DNA of 64,000 bases from the NCBI GenBank assembly GCA_039180875.1, contig JBCDCY010000001.1:1054001-1118000 (forward strand). The letters are read 5' to 3'. This DNA is from JBCDCY01 sp039180875. Lineage in GTDB: Bacteria; Pseudomonadota; Alphaproteobacteria; Rhodobacterales; Rhodobacteraceae. Positions 52,300 to 60,875 of the stretch are shown piece after piece. Every line of letters starts with the position of its first letter. Within the stretch, counting starts at the first letter, position 1. Position numbers and translations under genes: made by a program. Below the pieces are notes generated by a model. The model searched no databases. It worked only from the letters and a program-made list of their open reading frames with translations, and had not been told where the DNA came from.

Positions 52300-52809
52300 A
52301 TGGAGAGACGAGAGGAGCCGATCGCCGGGGCCATCGGCGCGGTGCCCCGCTGCCAGACCTGCGGATCCGAGCGGGTGGTGAAGGGCGCCTGCGCCTGCTG
52401 GAACCCGGAGACCGTGCTCGATGCGGAATATTGCCGGGAGTGTGAGGCGCCCACGACCTTCGTCTGGTCGCCGGCCGATCCGCCGCCCAAGCAGCGCATC
52501 CGGGAGCTCAACGATCGCTTCCGCCGCGAGGGCCGCGGCCAAGGCTCGGTGATGATCACCAGCGGCCTTCAGGAGCAGGGCGCAGCCTTCGTCGCCGAGG
52601 CCTTGGCGGCGGTGCGCAACTTCGACGCCTTCACCGCCGACAATGACCCCTGGGGCGAGCACGACTTCGGCGCCGTTGAGATCGCCGGCCAGCGGGTGTT
52701 CTTCAAGTTCGACTACTACACCCCCGATCTCACGGCCGGCAGCGAGAACCCGGGCAATGAGGGCCTCACCCACCGGGTGCTGACCATCATGCTGGCCTCG
52801 GAGTACTAG
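52300..52809 (+). CDS. DUF3768 protein with N-terminal zinc-ribbon-like region
   Basis: A 169-residue protein. The C-terminal ~105 residues match DUF3768 (IRELNDRFRREGRGQGSVMIT, FTADNDPWGEHDFGAVE, FKFDYYTPDL, HRVLTIMLASEY), a family common on alphaproteobacterial plasmids and integrative elements with unknown function. The N-terminal part has four Cys pairs (RCQTCGSER, CACWNPE, YCRECE) that could bind zinc. The start at 52300 follows GGAGGGAG. It diverges from the TraG-like gene. Confidence 0.8.
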   Translation: MERREEPIAGAIGAVPRCQTCGSERVVKGACACWNPETVLDAEYCRECEAPTTFVWSPADPPPKQRIRELNDRFRREGRGQGSVMITSGLQEQGAAFVAEALAAVRNFDAFTADNDPWGEHDFGAVEIAGQRVFFKFDYYTPDLTAGSENPGNEGLTHRVLTIMLASEY

Positions 52810-53181
52810 GCGGGTACCAGCCCCGCCAGAGACCCCATATCGCCAGCGCCGATCCGCTGCCTGCTAGCCAGGCAGCGGTTTTTGTGGGTGAGTGCGAAGA
52901 TCGGTAAGAGCTGGGCGCCCCAATCCGTCACAGCCTAGGCAGCTCCGGCCAGCACAGCCGTCTTCCGGGGCTCACCCACATCAGTCTGAGATGTTGCTGA
53001 GCCGCCGGATATCCCCCTGCCGAGACGAACGCCTTGCCCTGAGAGGCACGCTGGGTGCCGGACCCTTGAGGGGTCCGGTCCCGGAGCCCCCCGTGCCAGG
53101 CCCACCCTCTGCCGCCCGTACCCCCTCACCAGATCGTCCCTGCCGATATCGTGCCCTCTAGGGCGCGCGGCTTCGCCGACC
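52810..53181. other. Gap between DUF3768 and XRE genes
   Basis: About 370 bases without a supported gene. Near its right end is the palindromic XRE operator listed separately. The rest contains short GC-rich inverted repeats but nothing I can name. Confidence 0.4.
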
Positions 53182-53204
53182 TAGACTGATGACGTACCAG
53201 TCTA
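53182..53204. promoter_or_regulatory. Palindromic operator before the XRE gene
   Basis: Perfect 7-bp arms, TAGACTG and CAGTCTA, separated by nine bases, ending 12 bases before the XRE start. Position and symmetry fit an autoregulatory site overlapping the promoter and ribosome-binding site. Confidence 0.65.
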
Positions 53205-53216
53205 ATCGTCACCCTT

Positions 53217-53564
53217 ATGCGTACCCAATTCGCCCAGGACCTGCGCCTTGCCCGGCGCCAGGCGGGCTACACCCAGGACGACCTGGCGCACCTGCTCGAC
53301 AGCCACCAGTCGCTGGTCTCCGATCTCGAGCAGGGCCGACAGCGTCCCAACCTCGAGCAGATCGTCGATCTCTCGCTGATCTACGGCCGCTCGTTCGAGA
53401 GCTTCTTCGCCGCCCTGCTGGCCGAGCGGCAGCGACGGCTGATCAAGCGGCTCGCCACCCTGCCGGCGCTGCCGAGGCCCACGGCCCACACCTTCAACCG
53501 CAGCGCCTCCCTTACCCGCCTCAGAGCCCGGCTGAAGCAGCCGCCCGAACATGGTGGGGCGTAA
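53217..53564 (+). CDS. Small XRE-type regulator of the mobile element
   Basis: A 115-residue protein with one helix-turn-helix at residues 5-60 (LRLARRQAGYTQDDLAHLLDSHQSLVSDLEQGRQRP) and a short helical, basic C-terminus. It starts 12 bases after a palindromic operator and overlaps the next gene by 14 bases. Probably the element's maintenance or excision switch; this is inferred from the context. Confidence 0.85.
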   Translation: MRTQFAQDLRLARRQAGYTQDDLAHLLDSHQSLVSDLEQGRQRPNLEQIVDLSLIYGRSFESFFAALLAERQRRLIKRLATLPALPRPTAHTFNRSASLTRLRARLKQPPEHGGA

Positions 53565-54036
53565 CCTGCTGGCGCTCGCCGTCGCCTCCGGCCGCGCCGC
53601 CTACGTCTACTTCGGCGACGGCCAACTCTGCGATTGGGGCACCAGCGTCAGAGCCACCGCGGACCCCGCCGAGATCGCCGGCTTCACCCAGGAGCGCATC
53701 AACGAGCTCCGGCCCGACGTCGTGGTCACCGAAAAGCTCGACGCCCAATGCCGCAAGGGCGCAAAGTCCCGCGTCCTCATCCGCGCCATCACCGAGACCG
53801 CCAGCCACAACGAGGTCTACGACATCGCCGTTCCCCGTCCCCGAGACTTCCCCTCCAAGTTCGAGGAGGCGCAGCACCTCGCCGCCCGTTACCCCGAGAT
53901 CGCCGGCTACCTGCCCGCCCAGAGACGCCGGATCTACGACAGTGAGCCCCGCGGCATGATCGTCTTCGAGGCGCTCGCCCTCGCGGAGAAGGTGCTTACC
54001 CAGACTCCAGATGTTACAACGAGAGCGCCGCGATAG
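53551..54036 (+). CDS. Possible RuvC/RNase H-like fold protein cotranscribed with the XRE regulator
   Basis: A 161-residue protein. Alternating beta strands at the start (LLALAVASGRAAYVYFGDGQLCDWG), an acidic strand VVVTEKLD (about residues 50-57), then RVLIRAITETASHNEVYDIAVPRP resemble a RuvC-type resolvase fold. However, the usual first catalytic aspartate is not evident, so activity is doubtful. It overlaps the XRE gene and is the last gene before a hairpin. Function unproven. Confidence 0.55.
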   Translation: MVGRNLLALAVASGRAAYVYFGDGQLCDWGTSVRATADPAEIAGFTQERINELRPDVVVTEKLDAQCRKGAKSRVLIRAITETASHNEVYDIAVPRPRDFPSKFEEAQHLAARYPEIAGYLPAQRRRIYDSEPRGMIVFEALALAEKVLTQTPDVTTRAPR

Positions 54037-54070
54037 CTGCGCTCACACCGTTCTTTTTTGATGACAGCCA

Positions 54071-54095
54071 AAGCCGCCCAAAAAATGGGCGGCTT
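54071..54095 (+). terminator. Hairpin terminator candidate after the mobile module
   Basis: A perfect 9-bp stem, AAGCCGCCC at 54071-54079 with GGGCGGCTT at 54087-54095, and an A-rich 7-base loop, 34 bases after the preceding stop. The T run is weak (TTCCTTG), but the stem strength and position suit transcription termination. Confidence 0.55.
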
Positions 54096-54636
54096 CCTTG
54101 AGTCCGTTTGGATACTGCCGGTCGACCGAAGCGGCGTCGGCTTTGCTATCGCGGAGAGCTCCGGGCCCAAAGCGTCCAGTTTTCACAAGTTCGGCGAAGG
54201 TTCTGTCTGCAGCCGAGGCATCAAAGGCCAATTGGCCAAGGCTCATCGGACTCAGGCTGTCTGCAGGGTCGGTCTCGCTGCTCTGTAGTAGCGTGGGTGA
54301 CTGAAAGCCACCGTTGGTCTGCTGAGAGGTCGCCGTGGCGGCGCATCGACATTCGACAGCGAGGCCGTTCGGCCTGCTTTCCGATGGTGCTGGGTCCGCC
54401 GACGGCGGATCTCGTGAGGCCTTAGGCTATGCCAGTCGCTCCCTTCTCTTTTAGGGGAAACTAGCTCCGTCCCACCCGACTGGTGTTGTCGCCACGTTAG
54501 GCCAAGCGAAGCGCCCGCGCCGACCGCATTCTGGAAACAGGCCAAATCGCCGACTCTCGGCAAGTTCGTGTAAATAAAGAGAGTCTCAAAAAGGAGTGTC
54601 CTCTACTTCATATTTTGCATTCAGCTTAGTGAGCCA
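54096..54636. other. Gene-poor region right of the mobile module
   Basis: About 540 bases with no gene I can support. A short minus-strand frame (54043-54246) overlaps the hairpin and looks like noise or a remnant. Base composition shifts from GC-rich to AT-rich towards 54600. It may hold the right-hand boundary of the element, but I found no direct repeat of the sequence near 45454. Confidence 0.4.
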
Positions 54637-55077
54637 TTATTCATTTGCAGGATTTTCGTTCTTTCGATCGAGCCACATAAGCAACCCGAATATCGAGCCC
54701 AGCGCGAAGATTGCAGCCGCCATGCCAAGCAGTAGCATGCCCGATACATCGTCGACTTCGATGACGATGAGCTTTCGTACCACGGCAAGAATGCCGATGA
54801 TCAGCACGATGCGCACCTGAGCGATACCACGTTGACCTGTCACCATCAGATGGACCGAATGAGCTAATTCAAGCGCAATTATCGCCCCAAGGAGCAAATC
54901 AAAGAGGCGCTGCAATTGCGCGAACGAAACACTGCTAGGGTCCGTCACCACGACCTGGAGCGTGAGGTTCAGAAAGCTCAGCGCAGCCAAGACAACCACC
55001 ATAAGCACCCCGACGAGGAGCACGACGGCAACGCCGGACGAGAAGGCTTTGTATGCGCGGTCGATGAGTCTAGGCAT
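54637..55077 (-). CDS. PsiE-like membrane protein
   Basis: A 146-residue protein with four membrane helices. The pattern of FDLLLGAIIALELAHSVHLMVTG (about residues 62-84) followed by RIVLIIGILAVVRKLIVIEVDD (about 92-113) matches the phosphate-starvation-inducible PsiE family. The physiological role of this family is poorly defined. It diverges from the potassium-channel gene with a ~210-bp gap. Confidence 0.65.
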   Translation of the reverse strand: MPRLIDRAYKAFSSGVAVVLLVGVLMVVVLAALSFLNLTLQVVVTDPSSVSFAQLQRLFDLLLGAIIALELAHSVHLMVTGQRGIAQVRIVLIIGILAVVRKLIVIEVDDVSGMLLLGMAAAIFALGSIFGLLMWLDRKNENPANE

Positions 55078-55290
55078 GTACCGGACGTAGAGCGAAGAGA
55101 AAAATCGACGAGCTTGGCGGCTTAAGTCACTTCATCGCACTGTGCATGTCCGCGGCGAAGTATGTTTTACCGAAAGAAGGTGGGCTTTAGCGCATACGCT
55201 CCAAGTTTTGGTTCCCAGGAGCGCAGTCTTCTGTGACGAGAACCGGTACGATGGGTCGTCGTGACATACCTTTTTTGAAAGGAAGGCTGG

Positions 55291-56085
55291 ATGAGCGATG
55301 AAGAAGAGAGTAATTTAAAACGAAGAGTCAGGTTACTATATACTGGCCAAAGCAAACAGGCTATATGGTTTCGCTACGGGTTAATCGCATTTGATACAGC
55401 AACAATCATTTATTTCATCGCCACCTCCGTAATCCCCACGACATTACTTTTGAGTGTGGTGAACGCTTGCTTGGCAACGCTCATACTCATGGATCTCGCA
55501 GCTCGGCTCTGGATCGCGACAAACCGCAAACGTGAACTCTTGCGCCTTTACACCCTTGCAGACATCGTAGTCGTCGCGTCTCTCCTGTTTGCACCGCTGT
55601 TTGCCGAAAGCGTGGCCTTTCTGCGTGTGCTTCGTGGTCTACGGTTGATTCACGCGTATCACGTCTTACGGGACCTTAGAAAAGAAAGCACGTTTTTTCG
55701 CCAGAACGAAGATGCTCTTTTAGCATCCGTGAATCTCTTCGTTTTCATTTTTGTTACAAGTTCAGTGGTCTTCGTACTCGCCTTTAGTGAAGAAGACGGC
55801 TTCGTCGGCTATATCGACGCTGTATACTTTACTGTCGCAACGCTCACCACGACCGGCTTTGGCGACATAACGATGACGACACCTGCTGGGAAGCTCTTGT
55901 CTGTCCTCATTATGGTCGTCGGTGTCGCTTTGTTCGTCCAGTTGACACGTGCCCTCTTTCAGCCGTCCAAGGTCAAATACAAGTGCCCTGAGTGTGGTCT
56001 GAACCGACACGAGCCCGATGCTATCCACTGCAAGCACTGCGGTGAACCTTTGAAGATCGAGACAGATGGCGCGTCCGCAGCCTGA
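55291..56085 (+). CDS. Six-helix potassium-channel protein with C-terminal zinc ribbon
   Basis: A 264-residue ion-channel protein. A voltage-sensor-like S4 has regularly spaced basic residues (FLRVLRGLRLIHAYHVLRDLRK, about residues 110-131). The pore helix and selectivity filter read TLTTTGFGDI (about 189-198), GFGD in place of the more common GYGD. After S6, residues 230-255 hold two CxxC pairs (YKCPECG … HCKHCGE), a zinc ribbon. The start has AAGGAAGG upstream. It probably sets membrane K+ conductance; GC is low for the region. Confidence 0.85.
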   Translation: MSDEEESNLKRRVRLLYTGQSKQAIWFRYGLIAFDTATIIYFIATSVIPTTLLLSVVNACLATLILMDLAARLWIATNRKRELLRLYTLADIVVVASLLFAPLFAESVAFLRVLRGLRLIHAYHVLRDLRKESTFFRQNEDALLASVNLFVFIFVTSSVVFVLAFSEEDGFVGYIDAVYFTVATLTTTGFGDITMTTPAGKLLSVLIMVVGVALFVQLTRALFQPSKVKYKCPECGLNRHEPDAIHCKHCGEPLKIETDGASAA

Positions 56086-56467
56086 CGGCAATTCACGATA
56101 AAACTCAGCCTCTTCGCCAAACGGCCGCGAGGAAAAGCGGGTTCAATCCAAAAGAAAACCAGTCGTTGGATGACGCCGATCATTGCAGCGACGACGGTTT
56201 AGAGCGGACCGTTCGCAAACATCAGCGGCAGAGGGTTCATTCCGAAGAGCACCGTGTCGACCTTTGAGCTCTGCAGTGCATTTTCGAACAGGATTGAATG
56301 GCCAAGTCAAAAAAAGAGCGGATTGCTGGCGACGTTTGCGCCAATCATGGCGGCGGCCCCAGCAGTTACTGCTCCGACTAACTTCGATAGGCGATAGAGT
56401 CCTCTAAAGACCAGCTCTGTGCTTTACGTGGATTGTTTCGATAAATCGTCGGTCTTAGGTCGCTGTG
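56086..56467. other. Intergenic region after the channel gene
   Basis: 382 bases between convergent channel and stress-protein genes. I see no gene above noise and no clear terminator hairpin. Confidence 0.4.
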
Positions 56468-57205
56468 TCAGTCGGGTTCCGGCACCACGAGCACCGGGCA
56501 CGGTGCAAACTTTGTGACGCTACGGTCGATTGCGGAATCGAATAGACCTTCGAGCCATGACCGGTTCGGCGAGCCGACGACGATAGCGTCCGCATTGACC
56601 TGTTCAGCGTATCCTACAATCTCTTCTTCGATTTGACCGATACGAACCTCGATCTCAAGAGTGTCGTCTGCACCGATTACGTCGCGAAGCTCCTTTAGGA
56701 GCTTTTTCCGATGTTGGAGAATCTCGGTTCGGTCAACGTTCACGACTCCCGCCGTTCCTGCCATGGGCATGCCTACCGCGGCCCCAACTCCGTCAGTGTT
56801 GGGTGGTACTACATTCAATATCGACACAGTGCCCCCGGACATGTCTGAAAGATCCAACGCGAGCTCCAGGACCACACGGTTCAGATCCTGGTTGACCGTC
56901 GTGACAACGACAATCTGCCGAAACCGCCGAGCCGCGTTTTCCAGAGGGTTGGAAGAAGATCCAGTTTGCTCCTTGGCCTCACTGAGTCTCGCGAGCGCAC
57001 GCCGCAAATCCTCCGCGTTAAACGTTCGCTCCGGCCCTTCCATACCTTCCGCTGTGGCTTCCACCATCTGTTCGGCGTCCGCAGCCATGGATTGAAGGAC
57101 CTTCTCCTTTTCCTCCGCCGTCAGCTTGTCATCTTCCAGCACGTCGTCGGGTGCATCGAAAAAGTGGGCGGGGTTTGCGATGCGTTTAAGTGCATAACGG
57201 GTCAT
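56468..57205 (-). CDS. Universal stress protein with N-terminal module, copy 1
   Basis: A 245-residue protein. Residues 100-245 form a UspA domain: IVVVTTVNQDLNRVVLELALDL, the C-terminal ATP-loop VNADAIVVGSPNRSWLEGLFDSAIDRSVTKFAPCPVLVV. Residues 1-60 form a helical module (NPAHFFDAPDDVLEDDKLTAEEKEKVLQSMAADAEQM) that is also present in copy 2. The start has GAAAGGGGA upstream. It lies near copy 2 on the same strand but 440 bases away. Probably a nucleotide-binding stress sensor. Confidence 0.85.
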   Translation of the reverse strand: MTRYALKRIANPAHFFDAPDDVLEDDKLTAEEKEKVLQSMAADAEQMVEATAEGMEGPERTFNAEDLRRALARLSEAKEQTGSSSNPLENAARRFRQIVVVTTVNQDLNRVVLELALDLSDMSGGTVSILNVVPPNTDGVGAAVGMPMAGTAGVVNVDRTEILQHRKKLLKELRDVIGADDTLEIEVRIGQIEEEIVGYAEQVNADAIVVGSPNRSWLEGLFDSAIDRSVTKFAPCPVLVVPEPD

Positions 57206-57645
57206 AGCTCATATTCCCCTTTCTATACTTGCTTGGAACCGATGCCCGCTCGCTGCAATAGCAGTCACCTGGATCACGGTAAGGACTCCGATCCGCAGTC
57301 GTCGCGCGTCTTGTTTGATGCCATCCCGCGGCGTCACTCTTCGAGATCGGCAGCCCGATCGTGAATTCGTTCGCCGCAATACGATCCATTGTCGGTCGGT
57401 TCATCAACGTCGCCTCGCGAGACATAGGCACCGCATGTGAGCATTGAGCGTGGTCGCTCAGCAAAATGATCGGCATCCGTTCGGCGCTTGGTGGGATTTG
57501 TCGACTTTCCAATGCAGGATTGTCCGTTTCAAAACACCGAGGAACTTCGAGACATCGCTGCACGTCAAGCTGCGTTGATCACGCGCAGACGGCGAGCAAT
57601 CAGCGGAGGTCGCTGTTGAGTTCTCAAGGCTCTTCTCAACTGGTG
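57206..57645. other. Gap between the two universal stress protein genes
   Basis: 440 bases with no clear gene; only short, compositionally unremarkable open frames. It should contain the promoter of copy 1. No inverted repeat stands out. Confidence 0.35.
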
Positions 57646-58404
57646 TCACGTTTTCTCGCCAACCTTCTCCGGCACGACGAGGACGGGACGATTGGCCTTG
57701 CTCGACACTTCGCGGGCAACGTCGGATGAGAGAACTCCATCGAGCCCGGTTTTTTTGCCCGATCCGACGATGATCAGAGACGCATCGCCCTCGTCCGCGG
57801 CCTTGATCACCTCATCGTCAATGAGGCCCGTCCGCACCTCTGATGAGTAGCCGTCCGGCAGAGCGCAGTGACGTGCAAATTCTGCAAATTCTCTTTTGCG
57901 CTCGTCTTTCTCGTCTTCCAGGCGGCGTATGCCAACATGGGGTGCGACGGTCGTGGCACTCACCGGACCCAGCGCTCCATATTCGGCCGGATCGGTCACA
58001 TGCGTGATGACACTGACAAAGTGGACGTGCGCCTTAGTGATATCGAATACCTTCTTGGCCACTTTGCAGACTTCCGTATCGACCTCGGAGTTCCCCGAGA
58101 TTGCAGCGACGACATGCTCTACGCCTGCTCTCTTTGACGTGCGCGTATTGTCTCCTTCCGAAAATCCGTGCGGCTCTCCGAGCTCCGACAGGGCGGCGTG
58201 GATTGCATGGATAGTCGGGGGATGATCGCCAACGGTCGGCGTGTCGTCATCGCCGACGTTATCGAGCAGTTCCACCTGCGCAGCCATTGTCTTTAAGGCG
58301 AGTTCTTTCTCGGAGTCCGAAAGATCATCGTCGTTCAAGACGTCCTGCGCCGTGTGATAGTAGGACCGCGGATTGGTACATCGGTCCCTTGCATAGGATT
58401 TCAT
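57646..58404 (-). CDS. Universal stress protein with N-terminal module, copy 2
   Basis: A 252-residue protein with the same layout as copy 1. The N-terminal module is NPRSYYHTAQDVLNDDDLSDSEKELALKTMAAQVELL (about residues 11-47), and a UspA domain ends in ASLIIVGSGKKTGLDGVLSSDVAREVSSKANRPVLVVPE. The two proteins are paralogous but diverged. The start has GAAAGGAGAGG upstream. Confidence 0.85.
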   Translation of the reverse strand: MKSYARDRCTNPRSYYHTAQDVLNDDDLSDSEKELALKTMAAQVELLDNVGDDDTPTVGDHPPTIHAIHAALSELGEPHGFSEGDNTRTSKRAGVEHVVAAISGNSEVDTEVCKVAKKVFDITKAHVHFVSVITHVTDPAEYGALGPVSATTVAPHVGIRRLEDEKDERKREFAEFARHCALPDGYSSEVRTGLIDDEVIKAADEGDASLIIVGSGKKTGLDGVLSSDVAREVSSKANRPVLVVPEKVGEKT

Positions 58405-58700
58405 GTCCTCTCCTTTCGAACCAATTCGACGCGCGAGACGCGCGTGTCTTCGGTCGTCTCTGGCTGGATTTTTTGGCCGCTCTGCGATGCGGGTTTATGC
58501 GCATCCTAGGTCTGGCTTTCCTGCGCCAGACCTCCGGCTCGTTCCCTTGCACACTAACACGTCGAGCCAGAGATTTGCAGGGGCAGCTCGTGGGAAACTT
58601 CCTAAGTAACTGATTTAGCGTCAAAATAATTTGGAGCAGAAAACAACAATCGCCCGACTCAACGCACTGAATTCAGCCGGCCATTACATACGTTGGGACG

Positions 58701-59729
58701 TCAAGCCGCGCCAAACTGCAGTGCAACAGCGGCAACATAGATGACCAGGATCAATGCGCTTTCGAAGCCGATCCCGCCGGGGCCCTGGCGCTGCCGAACG
58801 ATCAGCCCAAGAAGAAGGACGCTGGTCATGGCGAGGCCAACGCCAACCCAAAGAAGATCCGCGTTCCCTACTGCATGGTAGAGCGATCCCGGTCGATAGG
58901 CGATGTCGGCGGCCGAGAGGAAGAGTACGTCAAAGGCGTTGCCACCGATAATCCCTCCGACGGCGAGTTGCAGCGCCCCGCGTCGCACGGCCGCGAGCGT
59001 CGTCACAAGCTCTGGCAGTGATGTCGCGACGGCAGTCATCAGCGCGCCCACAACCGTTTCACTCAGACCACCGCGATCGGCAATGACGCCGGCTGCCTTA
59101 GAAATCGTCCATCCGGCGCCGCCAAGGATGATGGCCAAGGCTGCGAAACGAAAGACCAGCGTCTGGACGGCCACATCGTCCGATGAGTCGTCAGAGGGCA
59201 CGTCTTCCCGCGTCTCGGGAGTATGAACCGGATACCACGTTGGCTCTTCGCGCAGTTTGGCGCTGGCGCGCAATCCGATGACGTAAATGATCGGCAACAA
59301 CAGCGACGCTGGGTGGATGCCAACCACAGTGATTTCTGGCCCAGTTGCCGCGACGATGGCCGTGCTCAGAAGCAGCGTCAGAAGCGCCGCTTGCAATACG
59401 TTTGCGAGCTCGGCCGATGCATGCTCCAGATTCGCGCGGCGAAACACCATGTCCGCGAAAGACAGGAACGCGGTTTGTGCGGCGATCCCTCCGACACCGT
59501 TGGCAAATGCCAGCGACGCCCGCCCGTCTAGGGCCGCCGTGATAGAAACGACAGAGCCTGACAGCGATGTCGCCATGCCGAGCAGCATGCCGCCGACCAT
59601 GGCCTCGCCAAAGCGGGTCTTGTCAGCGAGGCGATCGGCGTCGCCTGTGATGACGACGCCAGCCGCCGCAATGACGACGGCCGACGCGGCAAACAATGCC
59701 AGTACATATGGAAAGGCAGTTTCTGTCAC
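58701..59729 (-). CDS. Sodium/calcium exchanger-family (CaCA) membrane protein
   Basis: A 342-residue protein with about ten helices in two halves. The second alpha-repeat is canonical (MTAVATSLPELVTTLAAV … GGNAFDVLFLSAAD). The first repeat aligns but has ATSLSGSVVSITAA and GGIAAQTAFLSFAD, losing the Glu of SLPE and the Asn/Asp of the second motif. Transport stoichiometry may thus differ from standard exchangers. The start is GTG at 59729, just after a short upstream frame. Confidence 0.8.
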   Translation of the reverse strand: MTETAFPYVLALFAASAVVIAAAGVVITGDADRLADKTRFGEAMVGGMLLGMATSLSGSVVSITAALDGRASLAFANGVGGIAAQTAFLSFADMVFRRANLEHASAELANVLQAALLTLLLSTAIVAATGPEITVVGIHPASLLLPIIYVIGLRASAKLREEPTWYPVHTPETREDVPSDDSSDDVAVQTLVFRFAALAIILGGAGWTISKAAGVIADRGGLSETVVGALMTAVATSLPELVTTLAAVRRGALQLAVGGIIGGNAFDVLFLSAADIAYRPGSLYHAVGNADLLWVGVGLAMTSVLLLGLIVRQRQGPGGIGFESALILVIYVAAVALQFGAA

Positions 59730-59735
59730 GACACT

Positions 59736-59939
59736 TCATTTTTCGGACGTGTGAACCCCACGGGTTCCCCGGAGGCTGTTTGGTTTGGGTTGCGCGGCTC
59801 GCGGCTGATTGTCGATCTGCGCGTGGTAAGCTGCTTCTGCCTCGTAGCTGGCCATGCGGGCCTTCATAGGACCTTCGGCAGCGCCATCGCCACGTTCTGA
59901 CAAGACCGAATTTTCAGTGACAACCTTGAGACTTATCAT
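59736..59939 (-). CDS. Possible small protein upstream of the exchanger
   Basis: A 67-residue frame (or 43 residues from an internal ATG, MKARMASYEAEAAYHAQID) that ends six bases before the exchanger GTG, which would suit translational coupling. Hydrophilic, no recognised domain. Coding status is uncertain. Confidence 0.3.
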   Translation of the reverse strand: MISLKVVTENSVLSERGDGAAEGPMKARMASYEAEAAYHAQIDNQPRAAQPKPNSLRGTRGVHTSEK

Positions 59940-60265
59940 GAACGATCAAGTCACTAGCGCGCTTGACAGCTGGAGCTTGCGTGATCTCCGAATTCCACAT
60001 GACGCCGCCTTTTTGAGTGTCGTCCTGAGTTCGAGCGCTTAGTGCTCCACAAACCAATCTAGTCTCCTTTCGGCTGTTTCAGCATGGAGACCGTCGCATT
60101 AAAATCAAATGAAATCATATACTTCACGTAGGTATATTCAGATGCCTCTAGCGCTGGCGATAGCTCTGGAAGCAGTTCCACGCAGGCATGTGCGTGCGCT
60201 GAGGTTGGAAGAGCAGAAGCATGGTCTTGCGTCTGTGGAGTATGTTGCGCCAAGGTATGCAGGCC
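59940..60265. other. Gene-poor stretch before the RHH gene
   Basis: About 325 bases without a supported gene. AT-rich around 60090-60140. It may hold the promoters of the divergent small genes on each side. Confidence 0.35.
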
Positions 60266-60487
60266 ATGACCAGTCGCGATAAGCGCCCGAAGCGCACGGA
60301 AAAATTGCAAGTGATGCTTGGGCCGGACGAGCGCAGCGCGATTGACGATTGGCGGTTCAAGAACCGAATGCCTTCGCGTGCCGCCGCGATACGAGAGCTG
60401 ATCCGCCGCGGGCTGCTGGTCTCTGACGATTTTTCCGATCCCCCGCAAAACGCGGCTTCCGGCGAGTTTCGGGTCACAGACGACTAA
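60266..60487 (+). CDS. Small ribbon-helix-helix-like protein
   Basis: A 73-residue protein: basic start TSRDKRPKRTEKLQVMLGPDE, then AIDDWRFKNRMPSRAAAIRELIRRGL (about residues 24-49), the strand-helix-helix layout of RHH DNA-binding proteins. An AAGG site lies about ten bases before the ATG at 60266; an ATG three codons earlier is too close to it. Targets unknown. Confidence 0.65.
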   Translation: MTSRDKRPKRTEKLQVMLGPDERSAIDDWRFKNRMPSRAAAIRELIRRGLLVSDDFSDPPQNAASGEFRVTDD

Positions 60488-60622
60488 GAACGAGCACCGG
60501 AGAGTGCGGCGTGTCCTGGACGCGTTTGCTAAGATCTGGAAGCTGCAACGCGCCGAAACAGCCGCTCGATGCTGGGCGCACTGTTTTCGTGGGGAATGTG
60601 AGGTCGTCCCATTCTCGCAGCG

Positions 60623-60823
60623 TCAGTCAGTTGGAGATAGCACCGGCTCTGGCACGTTGCGAAACGGGCTTTCTGTGACGCCAGTGTCATCGCGACCGTC
60701 AGAAAGCGCGAGGACGACTGCGATCCCCAGAAGCACGAATGCCATCAGGGTGCCCCAGAACATCCAGTTCGGAAGCAGTTTTCGAGAGAACGGCGTGGGC
60801 TGACCTTTGGTTCGATCACGCAT
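60623..60823 (-). CDS. Small single-helix membrane protein
   Basis: A 66-residue protein: charged N-terminus (MRDRTKGQPTPFSRKLLP), one membrane helix (NWMFWGTLMAFVLLGIAVVLALS, about residues 19-41), and a hydrophilic tail. The frame is open further upstream; this start is chosen as the nearest methionine to the helix. No family assigned. Confidence 0.45.
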   Translation of the reverse strand: MRDRTKGQPTPFSRKLLPNWMFWGTLMAFVLLGIAVVLALSDGRDDTGVTESPFRNVPEPVLSPTD

Positions 60824-60875
60824 TCCTATTATGTACGCAGCGTGCTGATGGAGTTCCAGTCCGTCCTGCGGACAC

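Noticed and set aside
54043..54246. A 67-codon minus-strand frame after the mobile module
   Set aside because: Its 3' part is made of the terminator-like hairpin, and it has no family resemblance. I treat it as non-coding or a remnant.
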